Source: an uncultured Sphingosinicella sp. (lineage in GTDB: Bacteria > Pseudomonadota > Alphaproteobacteria > Sphingomonadales > Sphingomonadaceae). Taken from it: a DNA stretch of 11,855 nt. The stretch lies in assembly GCA_946886275.1 (NCBI GenBank), contig CAMPIH010000060.1:1-11855 (forward strand), in the 5' to 3' direction. A model generated the notes under the pieces. That model was not told the DNA's origin and searched no databases. It saw only the letters and a list, made by a program, of their open reading frames with translations. Made by a program: the position numbers and the translations under genes. Shown here in pieces: positions 1-6,750 of this stretch. The first letter of the stretch is position 1; each line of letters opens with the position of its first letter.

Positions 1-326
1 AGCTGCTGGTTCATCCCCGCCATCTGATATTCATATTCGAAGTCGGCGACGGCGCGAAGGCCGCGGATGATCAAGGAGGCGCCTTCGCGAACCGCGAAAT
101 CCATCAGCAGCGAATCGAACGAGACGACGCTGATCTCCCCGGGCAGTTCAGCCGTTTCGCGCCGGACCATCGCGAGCCGTTCGTCGATCGAGAACATCGG
201 CGACTTGGAAGGATTGGTGGTCACCCCGATGACGAGCCGGTCGACGAGATGGGCGGCGCGCCGAATGATGTCCATGTGGCCGCGAGTGATCGGATCGAAC
301 GTACCCGGATAGACGCCTGTCCTCAT
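1..326 (-). CDS. coaD: Phosphopantetheine adenylyltransferase, partial (3' end cut by window edge)
   Basis: CoaD transfers AMP from ATP to 4'-phosphopantetheine to give dephospho-CoA, the penultimate step of coenzyme A synthesis, in the cytosol. The 108 visible residues start MRTGVYPGTFDPITRGH, which contains the nucleotidyltransferase signature GTFDPxTxGH (T/H-x-G-H ATP-binding motif). Near residues 88-106 they show the family block IIRGLRAVADFEYEYQMA followed by GMN. The family is normally about 160-170 residues, so roughly the last third lies beyond the left edge. The ATG at 324-326 is preceded by a strong Shine-Dalgarno (AGAGGGGG on the minus strand, 332-339), which settles the start. It lies 43 nt downstream of the ispA stop in the same direction and is probably co-transcribed with ispA. 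Identification is secure from the motifs. Confidence 0.96.
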   Translation of the reverse strand, partial: MRTGVYPGTFDPITRGHMDIIRRAAHLVDRLVIGVTTNPSKSPMFSIDERLAMVRRETAELPGEISVVSFDSLLMDFAVREGASLIIRGLRAVADFEYEYQMAGMNQQ

Positions 327-331
327 CTTCA

Positions 332-339
332 CCCCCTCT
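332..339 (-). promoter_or_regulatory. Ribosome binding site of coaD
   Basis: A purine-rich AGAGGGGG on the minus strand ends 5 nt before the coaD ATG. It confirms that start. The 43-nt gap between the ispA stop and coaD (327-369) holds this site; I saw no clear terminator in it. Confidence 0.6.
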
Positions 340-369
340 GGACCGGGATCGTGGAATGTCCCCGAGCCG

Positions 370-1269
370 TCAATGGTCCCGTTCCACCGCGAAGCGCGCC
401 ACCGCCCGAAGCAGATCGGCTTCCTCGCCATAGCTTCGAAGATGATCGACCGCCTGGTCGAGCAGGGCCGCCGCCTGCTGGCGCGCCCGCTCCGGGCCGA
501 GCAGCGAGACGAAGGTCTCCTTTCCGGCCGCCTCGTCCTTGCCGACCCTCTTGCCCGCTTTCTCCTGCATGCCTTCATGGTCGATCAGATCGTCGGCAAT
601 CTGGAAAGCGAGACCGATGTCGCGGGCATAGCCGCGAAGCGCGGTCCGGCCTTCGGCGGGCACCCGGGCCATGATCGCGGCCGCTTCGAGGCACCAGCCG
701 ATCAGAGCCCCGGTCTTCAGTTGCTGGAGCCGAGTGACGGCGGCGAGATCGAGCTTCGTCTCGGCCGCCATCAGGTCCATCATCTGCCCGCCCGCCATTC
801 CTGCCGGCCCCGCCGCCCTGGCAAGCTCGCAAACGAGCTCGGAACGGACGAACGGATCTTCGTGAGTGGCCTCGTCGGCGAGCAATTCGAACGCGAGGGC
901 GTGGAGCGAATCACCGGCCAGGATTGCCGTTGATTCGTCGAAGGCGCGGTGAACGGTCGCCTTTCCCCGGCGCAGATCGTCGTCATCCATGCAGGGAAGA
1001 TCGTCATGGATCAGCGAGTAGACATGGACGCATTCGACGGCGAGGGCGACCCTGGTCGCCCGTTCGCGGGCGACGTTGAAGAGATCGCAGGCGGCGACGA
1101 CGAGCACCGGACGGATCCGCTTGCCGCCGCCGATCGCGGCATAACGCATCGCCTCGTAGAGCCGGCCCCGGGCGTCGGCGGGCACGGTCAGCAAGGCTTC
1201 GAAGGCGCGATCGATCTCGGCGCCGACCTCGGCGAGCGCCGGTTCGAGGACGGCCGATTCCCAGGCCAC
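370..1269 (-). CDS. ispA: Farnesyl diphosphate synthase (short-chain polyprenyl synthase)
   Basis: This enzyme condenses isopentenyl diphosphate with dimethylallyl/geranyl diphosphate to make C15 farnesyl diphosphate. That product feeds quinone, undecaprenyl and, in many sphingomonads, carotenoid and hopanoid synthesis. The 299 residues match the usual length of bacterial IspA. The first aspartate-rich motif is HDDLPCMDDDDLRRGK (D89, D90, D95), the second is FQIADDLID (D226, D227, D230), and GGGKRIRP at 47-54 is the substrate-binding block. The residues before the first motif (YSLI) match the FPP-producing IspA type, but product length cannot be settled by eye. The start is GTG (1267-1269), 7 nt after the xseB stop, with only a weak GAAAG before it. 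No better start retains the N-terminal helix, so translation is probably coupled to xseB. The xseB-ispA pairing is widely conserved in proteobacteria; here coaD follows instead of dxs. Confidence 0.95.
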   Translation of the reverse strand: MAWESAVLEPALAEVGAEIDRAFEALLTVPADARGRLYEAMRYAAIGGGKRIRPVLVVAACDLFNVARERATRVALAVECVHVYSLIHDDLPCMDDDDLRRGKATVHRAFDESTAILAGDSLHALAFELLADEATHEDPFVRSELVCELARAAGPAGMAGGQMMDLMAAETKLDLAAVTRLQQLKTGALIGWCLEAAAIMARVPAEGRTALRGYARDIGLAFQIADDLIDHEGMQEKAGKRVGKDEAAGKETFVSLLGPERARQQAAALLDQAVDHLRSYGEEADLLRAVARFAVERDH

Positions 1270-1276
1270 CTTTCGC

Positions 1277-1525
1277 TTATTCGCCGTCGAAAGGCACGGT
1301 GCCGGACGGCGCTCCGTCGCGCCCGAACTGGATCTTCTCGATCCTGGCCTGGGCCGCCTGGAGACGAGCCTCGCATTGCTGCTTGAGTCGATCGCCTTCG
1401 CTGTACAGCTCGATCGCTTCGTCCAGCGAGGCTTCGCCGCTTTCCAGCTTGCGCACGATCTCCTCGAGCCGCTTCAGAGCGGCCTCGAAACTAAGCTCGG
1501 AAACGTCCTGCGGCTGTTCGGGCAT
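1277..1525 (-). CDS. xseB: Exodeoxyribonuclease VII small subunit
   Basis: XseB is the small subunit of exonuclease VII, which degrades single-stranded DNA to oligonucleotides. It binds in several copies to the large subunit XseA, which is not in this window. The 82-residue product has the family hallmarks in order: [20 protein letters not shown] (about 11-30), then [11 protein letters not shown] (about 33-43), then a helix with [12 protein letters not shown], together forming the two-helix coiled coil. I place the start at the ATG at 1523-1525, which gives the normal family length of about 80. The frame is open up to a TTG at 1559-1561 that touches the stop of the upstream MBL gene, and a GTG at 1553-1555 is also possible. 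None of these has a good Shine-Dalgarno, so the exact start is uncertain while the identity is not. It sits 32 nt after the MBL gene and 7 nt before ispA. Confidence 0.93.
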   Translation of the reverse strand: MPEQPQDVSELSFEAALKRLEEIVRKLESGEASLDEAIELYSEGDRLKQQCEARLQAAQARIEKIQFGRDGAPSGTVPFDGE

Positions 1526-1557
1526 GGCGGCAGCATTGGCCCCGCACGCTCTCACGG

Positions 1558-2724
1558 TCAAGCCGACGGCGAGCGGGAGAACCAGGCGACTCCGTCGCGG
1601 ACCTCGCGAACCGCCTTGCCGGCCGTCTCGAGCCAGCGAAGGTGCGCCAACGCCTCGCCGGTGGCGAGACCGTAGACGCCGTCGTCGATCCGGCGAGCGA
1701 ACAGGATCGAGAAGCAGTCGACCGCCCGGCGCGGCTCGGCGAGATGATCGTGAAGCGCGTCGAGCCGCCCCAGATGGCCTTCGGCGAGCGCGTCGAGCCT
1801 CGCATGAAGGCCGGTGAAGGGCTCGCCATGGGCGGGCAGGACGAGAAGGTCGGACGGGAGCGTGCGGAGCTTCGCGATCGACTCGAGCCAGTCGCGGAGC
1901 GGATCGGCCTCGGGCTCGCTGAGGCTCAGCGAGACGTTGGACGTGATCCTCGGCAGCACCTGGTCGCCGGCGATTAGCAAGCCGCCGGCTTCGTCATACA
2001 GGCAGGCATGTTCAGGCGAATGGCCATTGCCCATCACGACCCGCCATTCCCGATCGCCGATCCGGACTCGATCGCCGTCGGAAAGGCGAACGAAGCTCAC
2101 TGGAACCGGGCTCACCACCGACGCGAACCGCCCCCAGCCCTTTTCGGCCTCGACCTCGATCCGGGCCTCGTCCCAACCGGCGAACCGCCAGGAGGCCAGG
2201 GCTTCGGCCGGCGGCGAATCGCGCAGGTCGGTGGTCAGCATCCGGGCGAACAGCCATTCGGTCCGGCTCATCCAGAGCTTCACGCCGAACTTGTGGGTCA
2301 GCCAGCCGGCAAGGCCGATATGATCGGGATGGAAATGGGTGCAGAACACCCGGGTGACCTTCCGTCCCTCGAGCGGGCCGGCGAACAGGCGCGCCCACGC
2401 CTCTTTCGACGGAGCGATCTTCAGGCCGGTATCGACGATCGCGAAGCCGTCGCCGTCGTCCAGGATCCAGACGTTGATATGGTTGAGCGAACCCGGCACC
2501 GGAAGCCGCGCCCAGCCGACGCCGTCCGCGATCCTATTGATCGCCCCGGTCTCCGGGCCGCTTCGGCCGAACCTATAGGTCAGTCCGCGGTGGCTGACCG
2601 CGGTGTCGGCCAGCGAGGCGTCAGGCGCCGCCGGGCTGCCCGGACCGCCGTCGGGCTCAGCTGCGGAAGAGGCTGTCAACGTCCGGGCGGGACTCGCCGG
2701 TCTCTTCGCCTGCCTCCGCCGCAT
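1558..2724 (-). CDS. MBL-fold metallohydrolase with C-terminal winged-helix-like domain
   Basis: This is a metallo-beta-lactamase-fold hydrolase, likely a cytosolic di-zinc enzyme of unknown substrate. In the 388-residue protein the metal ligands are visible: THFHPDH (H130, H132, D134, H135), the NGHSPEH loop (H235), AGDQVLP (D254) and PAHGEP (H299). The family start-of-domain block [10 protein letters not shown]...FAIVDTG lies at about 82-100. The C-terminal 50 residues, with a [15 protein letters not shown] helix and a short strand ending AWF, look like the LACTB2-type winged helix seen in many such proteins. This group is often annotated only as MBL-fold hydrolase. The first 45 or so residues are Pro/Ala-rich and lie partly inside the end of trcR. 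I chose ATG 2722-2724 because a GAGG sits 6 nt upstream; a GTG at 2757 and a TTG at 2679 are alternatives. The overlap with trcR is 68 nt for the chosen start. Confidence 0.85.
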   Translation of the reverse strand: MRRRQAKRPASPARTLTASSAAEPDGGPGSPAAPDASLADTAVSHRGLTYRFGRSGPETGAINRIADGVGWARLPVPGSLNHINVWILDDGDGFAIVDTGLKIAPSKEAWARLFAGPLEGRKVTRVFCTHFHPDHIGLAGWLTHKFGVKLWMSRTEWLFARMLTTDLRDSPPAEALASWRFAGWDEARIEVEAEKGWGRFASVVSPVPVSFVRLSDGDRVRIGDREWRVVMGNGHSPEHACLYDEAGGLLIAGDQVLPRITSNVSLSLSEPEADPLRDWLESIAKLRTLPSDLLVLPAHGEPFTGLHARLDALAEGHLGRLDALHDHLAEPRRAVDCFSILFARRIDDGVYGLATGEALAHLRWLETAGKAVREVRDGVAWFSRSPSA

Positions 2725-3349
2725 GAGCGGCCTCGGCGTCTCGAGCGGCCGCTTCACGCTCGGCGCGAAGCTCCTCGATCAGGGCCGTACGGTCGCGGTC
2801 GAAATCGACGTCCCGGAACGTCTGATCGGTGCCGGCGGCCTTCGCCGCCTTGGCCACGGCCGCATCGAGCTCGCGCTGAGTCGTCAGGCCGAGGGTGACC
2901 GGATCCTTGGGCTGGATGTTGGCGATGTTCCAGTGGGTCCGCTCGCGAAGCGCCTGGATCGTCGACCGGGTGGTGCCGATCAGCTTGCCGATCTGGCCGT
3001 CCGAAAGCTCGGGATGGTTGCGGATCAGCCAGGCCACGCCGTCGGGCTTGTCCTGACGCTTGGAAACCGGCGTGTAGCGCGGCCCCTTGGTGCGCATTGC
3101 CTTGTCCGGCTCGCGATGCATCTGAAGCTGATAGGTGGGATCGTTCTGGCCGCGCTCGATCTCCTCCATGGTCAGCTCGCCGGACCGCAACGGATCGCGG
3201 CCGGTCAGCTTCGTGGCGGCGGTGTCGTCGGCGATCGCCTGCACTTCCAGGATGTGAAGGCCGCAAAATTCGGCGATCTGCTGAAAGGTGAGCGCGGTAT
3301 TGTCGACGAGCCAGCTCGCAGTGGCGTGGGGCATGAGCGGTTGTGCCAC
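2657..3349 (-). CDS. trcR: TrcR-family cell-cycle transcriptional regulator (DUF1013)
   Basis: This protein matches the alphaproteobacterial DUF1013 family, whose Caulobacter member TrcR associates with RNA polymerase and affects cell-cycle transcription. The 230 residues start MAQPLMPHATASWLVDNTAL. A first helix-turn-helix-like segment (about 20-40, TFQQIAEFCGLHILEVQAIA) is followed by the conserved block with DPTYQLQ (70-76) and KGPRYTPVSKRQDKPDG (88-104). A second helix-turn-helix is at about 105-137 (LSDGQIGKLIGTTRSTIQAL). A conserved THWNIANI segment is at 138-145, and the tail (about 190-230) is rich in Ala, Glu and Arg. The start is a GTG (3347-3349) supported by a GGAGG 6 nt upstream; an internal ATG at codon 6 is less likely. 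It is the first gene of the minus-strand run and overlaps the MBL gene at its 3' end. The family is clear to me; its exact role in this organism is inferred. Confidence 0.9.
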   Translation of the reverse strand: MAQPLMPHATASWLVDNTALTFQQIAEFCGLHILEVQAIADDTAATKLTGRDPLRSGELTMEEIERGQNDPTYQLQMHREPDKAMRTKGPRYTPVSKRQDKPDGVAWLIRNHPELSDGQIGKLIGTTRSTIQALRERTHWNIANIQPKDPVTLGLTTQRELDAAVAKAAKAAGTDQTFRDVDFDRDRTALIEELRAEREAAARDAEAAHAAEAGEETGESRPDVDSLFRS

Positions 3350-3355
3350 GGGGGT

Positions 3356-3360
3356 CCTCC
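3356..3360 (-). promoter_or_regulatory. Ribosome binding site that sets the trcR GTG start
   Basis: A perfect GGAGG on the minus strand lies 6 nt before the GTG codon at 3347-3349. It fixes this non-ATG start over the ATG five codons further in. Confidence 0.75.
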
Positions 3361-3372
3361 AGAAACGATAAG

Positions 3373-3394
3373 GGCCGCCCCTCCCGGAGCGGCC
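3373..3394 (-). promoter_or_regulatory. Hairpin in the trcR 5' leader
   Basis: GGCCGC and GCGGCC form a perfect 6-bp GC-only stem around a 10-nt loop. On the minus strand it lies between the candidate trcR promoter and its Shine-Dalgarno, ending 12 nt before the GGAGG. No T-run follows, so it does not look like an intrinsic terminator in either direction. It could protect the mRNA end or modulate translation; that is inference. GC-rich DNA gives such stems by chance fairly often. Confidence 0.4.
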
Positions 3395-3407
3395 GTGCCT
3401 GACGGCG

Positions 3408-3435
3408 ATTTAGGCGCTGGTGGGGTTCGAAGCAA
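3408..3435 (-). promoter_or_regulatory. Candidate sigma-70-type promoter for the trcR run
   Basis: On the minus strand TTGCTT (3430-3435) is followed after 16 nt by CTAAAT (3408-3413). This is close to the housekeeping promoter pattern of alphaproteobacteria. Transcription would start near 3400, leaving a leader of about 50 nt that contains the hairpin at 3373-3394. It is the only reasonable minus-strand candidate I saw in the intergenic region. I saw no GANTC methylation site in it. Confidence 0.5.
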
Positions 3436-3475
3436 GCCAAAGCTGCACGGCTCCAATGCTTGGGCGCCGGATCGG

Positions 3476-3504
3476 TTGCCACCCGCGCGGCGGCACCTTA
3501 TTCC
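3476..3504 (+). promoter_or_regulatory. Weak candidate promoter for the 3528-6738 genes
   Basis: TTGCCA (3476-3481) is followed after 17 nt by TATTCC (3499-3504). The -10 element is poor and the initiation site would fall very close to the Shine-Dalgarno, giving a short leader. The gene direction and the divergent arrangement require a plus-strand promoter somewhere in 3350-3527, and this is the best match by eye. Confidence 0.25.
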
Positions 3505-3527
3505 CTGTCGAAAGGGAGTTTTCAGAC

Positions 3528-4022
3528 ATGTTTCTCATGGCCTTGGCGCTCGCGGCGCCGGCTTTGCCGCCGCAGCCGATGACGGTGCAGACGTTTCAGG
3601 ATGCGATCACCGACCGCATCAGCGCCCACGCGACCCTTCGTGACGGCGATAGCCGGCTCGTCATCGGCTGCGATCGGGCCGGCGGCGACATCAAGGTGAC
3701 GGTCCATAGCAGCCGCTGGCTGGTCCGCGGCGCCCTCTTCTACGGCCATCGCAACTTCGTCCATCGCTTCGACCGCGATCGGCCGCGCCGCCAGCTCTGG
3801 ATCCCCGACGACCGGTCCGCGACCTTGGTCAAGGATCGCCGGGTGCTGCCATTCCTCCGCGGCCTGACGAACTCCCAGCAGGTCGTGGTCAGGATGAGGG
3901 ACGTCGAGGACAATTGGTTCGACACGGTCTTTCGGCTGGCCGACGTCCGTCCTGCCCTCGATCAGGTCCTTCGGGCCTGCAATCGGCCCGACATCGCAGA
4001 GCGCGTTCTCGGCGAAGCCTGA
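3528..4022 (+). CDS. Small exported protein of unknown function
   Basis: I do not recognise the exact family. The 164-residue product opens with a short hydrophobic stretch, MFLMALALAAPALPPQP, which looks like a signal peptide although it lacks the usual positive residues at its start. The rest is hydrophilic and Arg/Asp-rich, with only two cysteines: VIGCDRAG near residue 47 and RACNRPD near residue 151. These could form a disulfide. The pattern is a Cys-containing strand, then an R-x-D with a downstream Trp (RFDRDRP, LWIPDD), then FLRGL, a VVVRMRD strand, and a final helix ending in AC. It is loosely reminiscent of small periplasmic TagO/VasI-like proteins. The ATG at 3528 has GGGAG 9 nt upstream; the frame is open back to 3420 without comparable support, and ATG 3537 is a minor alternative. 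It stops 9 nt before cysD and is probably in the same transcript. Confidence 0.75.
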   Translation: MFLMALALAAPALPPQPMTVQTFQDAITDRISAHATLRDGDSRLVIGCDRAGGDIKVTVHSSRWLVRGALFYGHRNFVHRFDRDRPRRQLWIPDDRSATLVKDRRVLPFLRGLTNSQQVVVRMRDVEDNWFDTVFRLADVRPALDQVLRACNRPDIAERVLGEA

Positions 4023-4031
4023 GCGCGGCCG

Positions 4032-4931
4032 ATGCCCCTCGACCATCTGAGGACGCTCGAGGCGGAGTCGATCCACATCTTCCGCGAAGCCGTTGCCGAA
4101 GCCGAACGGCCGGTGATGCTGTTCTCGGCCGGCAAGGACAGCGCGGTGATGCTTCACCTGGCGCGGAAGGCCTTCTTTCCCGCCTCGCCGCCCTTCCCTC
4201 TGCTTCACGTCGATACCGGCTGGAAGTTCGCCGAGATGTACCGGCTCCGCGACAGCGCGGCGGCGGCCGCCGGAATGGAGCTGATCGTCCACCGCAATCC
4301 GGAAGCGGAAGCGGGTGGGATCAATCCGTTCGACCATGGATCGGCGCTTCATACTGAAATCTGGAAGACCGAAGGTCTGAAGCAGGCGCTCGATCAAGGC
4401 CGGTTCGACCTCGCCTTCGGCGGCGCGCGCCGCGACGAGGAAGCGAGCCGGGCGAAGGAAAGGATCTTTTCGTTCAGGACGGCCGGCCATGGCTGGGATC
4501 CGAGGCGGCAACGGCCGGAGCTGTGGAACCTCTATAATGGCCGGATCGGCCGCGGCGAAAGCCTTCGGGTCTTCCCGCTGTCCAACTGGACCGAGCGCGA
4601 CGTGTGGGAATATATCCAGGCGGAAGACGTCGAAGTCGCCTCCCTCTATTTCGCGGCCGAGCGGCCGACGGTCGAACGCGATGGATCGCTGATCATCGTC
4701 GACGACGCTCGGTTCCGCCTCGCCGAGGGTGAAGCTCCCGTCATACGCCGGGTGAGGGTCAGGACCCTCGGTTGCTACCCGTTGACCGGGGCGGTTCCAA
4801 GCGAGGCGATGACAGTCGCAGAGGTCATCGCCGAAATGGAGCGGGACGCCACCTCGGAACGGGCCGGCCGTCTGATCGACCGCGATTCACCCGCGTCGAT
4901 GGAGCGCAAGAAGAAGCAGGGTTATTTTTGA
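4032..4931 (+). CDS. cysD: Sulfate adenylyltransferase subunit 2 (ATP sulfurylase catalytic subunit)
   Basis: CysD joins sulfate to AMP from ATP, making adenosine 5'-phosphosulfate, in complex with the GTPase CysN. The 299 residues match the usual length of about 300. The adenylate-binding PP-loop is [18 protein letters not shown] (loop S32-S37). It is followed by [12 protein letters not shown] (59-70), the conserved [16 protein letters not shown] (129-144), and [12 protein letters not shown] (165-176) leading into the [16 protein letters not shown] motif. Next come GCYPLTGAV (247-255) and the family's characteristic C-terminus, [10 protein letters not shown]. The ATG at 4032 has no clear Shine-Dalgarno and lies 9 nt after the previous stop, suggesting coupled translation. 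One base separates its TGA from the cysNC ATG, so the two subunits are very likely made together. Confidence 0.97.
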   Translation: MPLDHLRTLEAESIHIFREAVAEAERPVMLFSAGKDSAVMLHLARKAFFPASPPFPLLHVDTGWKFAEMYRLRDSAAAAAGMELIVHRNPEAEAGGINPFDHGSALHTEIWKTEGLKQALDQGRFDLAFGGARRDEEASRAKERIFSFRTAGHGWDPRRQRPELWNLYNGRIGRGESLRVFPLSNWTERDVWEYIQAEDVEVASLYFAAERPTVERDGSLIIVDDARFRLAEGEAPVIRRVRVRTLGCYPLTGAVPSEAMTVAEVIAEMERDATSERAGRLIDRDSPASMERKKKQGYF

Positions 4932-4932
4932 G

Positions 4933-6738
4933 ATGCCTTCGCTGCTTCGCCTGATCACCTGCGGCTCGGTCGACGACGGCAAGTCGACCCTGATCGGCCG
5001 TCTCCTCAGCGACAGCAAGTCGGTCCCGGAAGACCGGCTGAAGGGCGTCACCGATCTCTCGCTCCTCGCCGACGGACTCGAGGCCGAGCGCGAGCAGGGC
5101 ATCACCATCGATGTCGCCCACATCTTCTTCGGCACCGCCAGGAGGCGGTTCATCCTCGCCGACACGCCCGGCCACGAACAATATACGCGCAACATGGCGA
5201 CCGGCGCATCGACCGCTCAACTCGCCATCGTCCTCGTCGACGCGACCAAGGGCATGCTGACGCAGACCCGGCGCCACCTGACCATCGCCCGGCTGCTCGG
5301 GATCAAGAGCTTCGTCCTGGCGGTGAACAAGATGGACCTGGTCGGCTTCAGCCAGGGCATTTTCGAAACGATCAGGGGCGATTTCGCGAAGTTCGCCGAA
5401 TCCCTCGGCGCCGGCGCCGTCACCGCGATCCCCGTCTCGGCGCTCCGCGGCGACAATGTCGCGATGCGATCGGACTCCGCCCCCTGGTATGACGGTCCGA
5501 CCCTCCTCGACCATCTCGAGCAGGTCGAGCCGGAGCCGGCCGCCGCTCTGCAATCCTTCCGGATGCCCGTTCAATCTGTGATCCGCGACGGCGCCGAGCG
5601 CCTCTACGCCGGCACCCTTGCAGGCGGCTCGGTCGCCAGGGGAGAAGAGATACTGATCCTGCCGTCGGGCAAGAAGACAAGGATCGACCGGATCGTCGGC
5701 AGCGGCGGCGAGATCGAACGGGCCGACGTCGGCGAGGCGGTGGCGCTCGCCTTCCGCGACCAGATCGACTGCGCCCGCGGCGACCTGCTTGCCTCCGGAG
5801 AGCCGGCCCAGATCGCGGATCAGTTTGAAGCCACGATCATCTGGATGGCCGAGGACGAACTCCTGCCCGGGCGACAATATCTGCTCAAGATCGGAACCCA
5901 GACGGTGCCGGCGACGGTGCAATCGATCAAGCACCGGGTCGGGATCGATTCCCAGGCGGCACTGGCGGCCAGGACCCTGGCGCTGAACGAGATCGGCGTC
6001 GCCAATCTCGCCACTGGCCAGCCGATCGTTTTTGAACCCTATGAAAGCAACCGGGCGCTCGGCGGCTTCATCCTGATCGACCGGCTCACCAACGCCACTT
6101 CCGGAGCAGGCCTGATTCATTTCGCCCTCAGGCGATCGCAGAACCTGCACGAACAGCAGCTGACGGTGACTCCCGAACGGCGGGCCGCTCTGAAGGGCCA
6201 GGAACCGAGGCTGCTCTGGTTCACCGGTCTCAGCGGAGCCGGAAAATCGACCATCGCCAATCTGGTGGAGGCCAGGCTCCTCGCCCGGGGCCGCCACAGC
6301 TTCCTCCTCGACGGCGACAATGTCAGGCTCGGACTGAACAAGGATCTCGGCTTCACCGACGCGGACCGGGTCGAGAATATCCGGCGGACCGCCGAAGCGG
6401 CAAAGCTGATGCTCGACGCCGGGCTCATCGTCTTGACCGCCTTCATCAGCCCGTTCCGTGCGGAACGGGACATGGTGAGGCGGATGGTGCCGCCCGGCCG
6501 CTTCGTCGAGATCTTCGTCGATACGCCGCTCGAGGAAGCCGAGCGCCGCGATACCAAAGGGCTCTACCGAAAGGCGCGCGAGGGGCAGCTCGCCAACTTC
6601 ACCGGCATCGATTCCCCTTATGAAGCGCCGCAATATCCCGAAATCCGGATCGACACCCTGGAGATGAGCCCGGAGGAGTCTGCGGATTCGATCCTCGACT
6701 ATCTCGATTCGATCGAGCAATCGCGACGAAGGAGCTGA
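4933..6738 (+). CDS. cysNC: Bifunctional sulfate adenylyltransferase subunit 1 / adenylylsulfate kinase
   Basis: The N-terminal part is CysN, the EF-Tu-like GTPase that drives APS synthesis by CysD. The C-terminal part is CysC, which phosphorylates APS to PAPS. In 601 residues the GTPase shows the P-loop [14 protein letters not shown] (10-23), switch [12 protein letters not shown] (53-63), switch [10 protein letters not shown] (77-84) and NKMD (132-135). Beta-barrel domains follow to about 420. The kinase starts near 426 with Walker [11 protein letters not shown] (431-440). It continues with DGDNVR (460-465), [14 protein letters not shown] (502-515) and KGLYRKA...[12 protein letters not shown] (542-566). 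Both halves keep their catalytic motifs, so both activities are expected. The total is near the usual 610-640. The start follows the cysD stop by one base without its own Shine-Dalgarno. The 3' end is 12 nt from the stop of the converging kinase gene. Confidence 0.97.
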   Translation: MPSLLRLITCGSVDDGKSTLIGRLLSDSKSVPEDRLKGVTDLSLLADGLEAEREQGITIDVAHIFFGTARRRFILADTPGHEQYTRNMATGASTAQLAIVLVDATKGMLTQTRRHLTIARLLGIKSFVLAVNKMDLVGFSQGIFETIRGDFAKFAESLGAGAVTAIPVSALRGDNVAMRSDSAPWYDGPTLLDHLEQVEPEPAAALQSFRMPVQSVIRDGAERLYAGTLAGGSVARGEEILILPSGKKTRIDRIVGSGGEIERADVGEAVALAFRDQIDCARGDLLASGEPAQIADQFEATIIWMAEDELLPGRQYLLKIGTQTVPATVQSIKHRVGIDSQAALAARTLALNEIGVANLATGQPIVFEPYESNRALGGFILIDRLTNATSGAGLIHFALRRSQNLHEQQLTVTPERRAALKGQEPRLLWFTGLSGAGKSTIANLVEARLLARGRHSFLLDGDNVRLGLNKDLGFTDADRVENIRRTAEAAKLMLDAGLIVLTAFISPFRAERDMVRRMVPPGRFVEIFVDTPLEEAERRDTKGLYRKAREGQLANFTGIDSPYEAPQYPEIRIDTLEMSPEESADSILDYLDSIEQSRRRS

Positions 6739-6750
6739 CCGACCGGCAAT

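Noticed and set aside
3373..3394. The GC hairpin as a rho-independent terminator.
   Set aside because: No T-run follows the stem on either strand, and no gene ends next to it; both neighbouring genes begin on either side.
2603..3643. A 346-codon plus-strand frame opposite trcR.
   Set aside because: TrcR on the minus strand is recognised over its whole length. The plus frame runs across the intergenic promoter region and into the next gene with no motif of its own.
3522..4511. A 329-codon minus-strand frame over the exported protein gene and cysD.
   Set aside because: CysD on the plus strand is certain, and the minus frame shows no family motif or ribosome binding site.
4825..6720. A 631-codon open frame on the minus strand opposite cysNC.
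   Set aside because: The plus-strand product has every CysN and CysC motif, while the antisense translation has no domain and the composition expected of a shadow frame.
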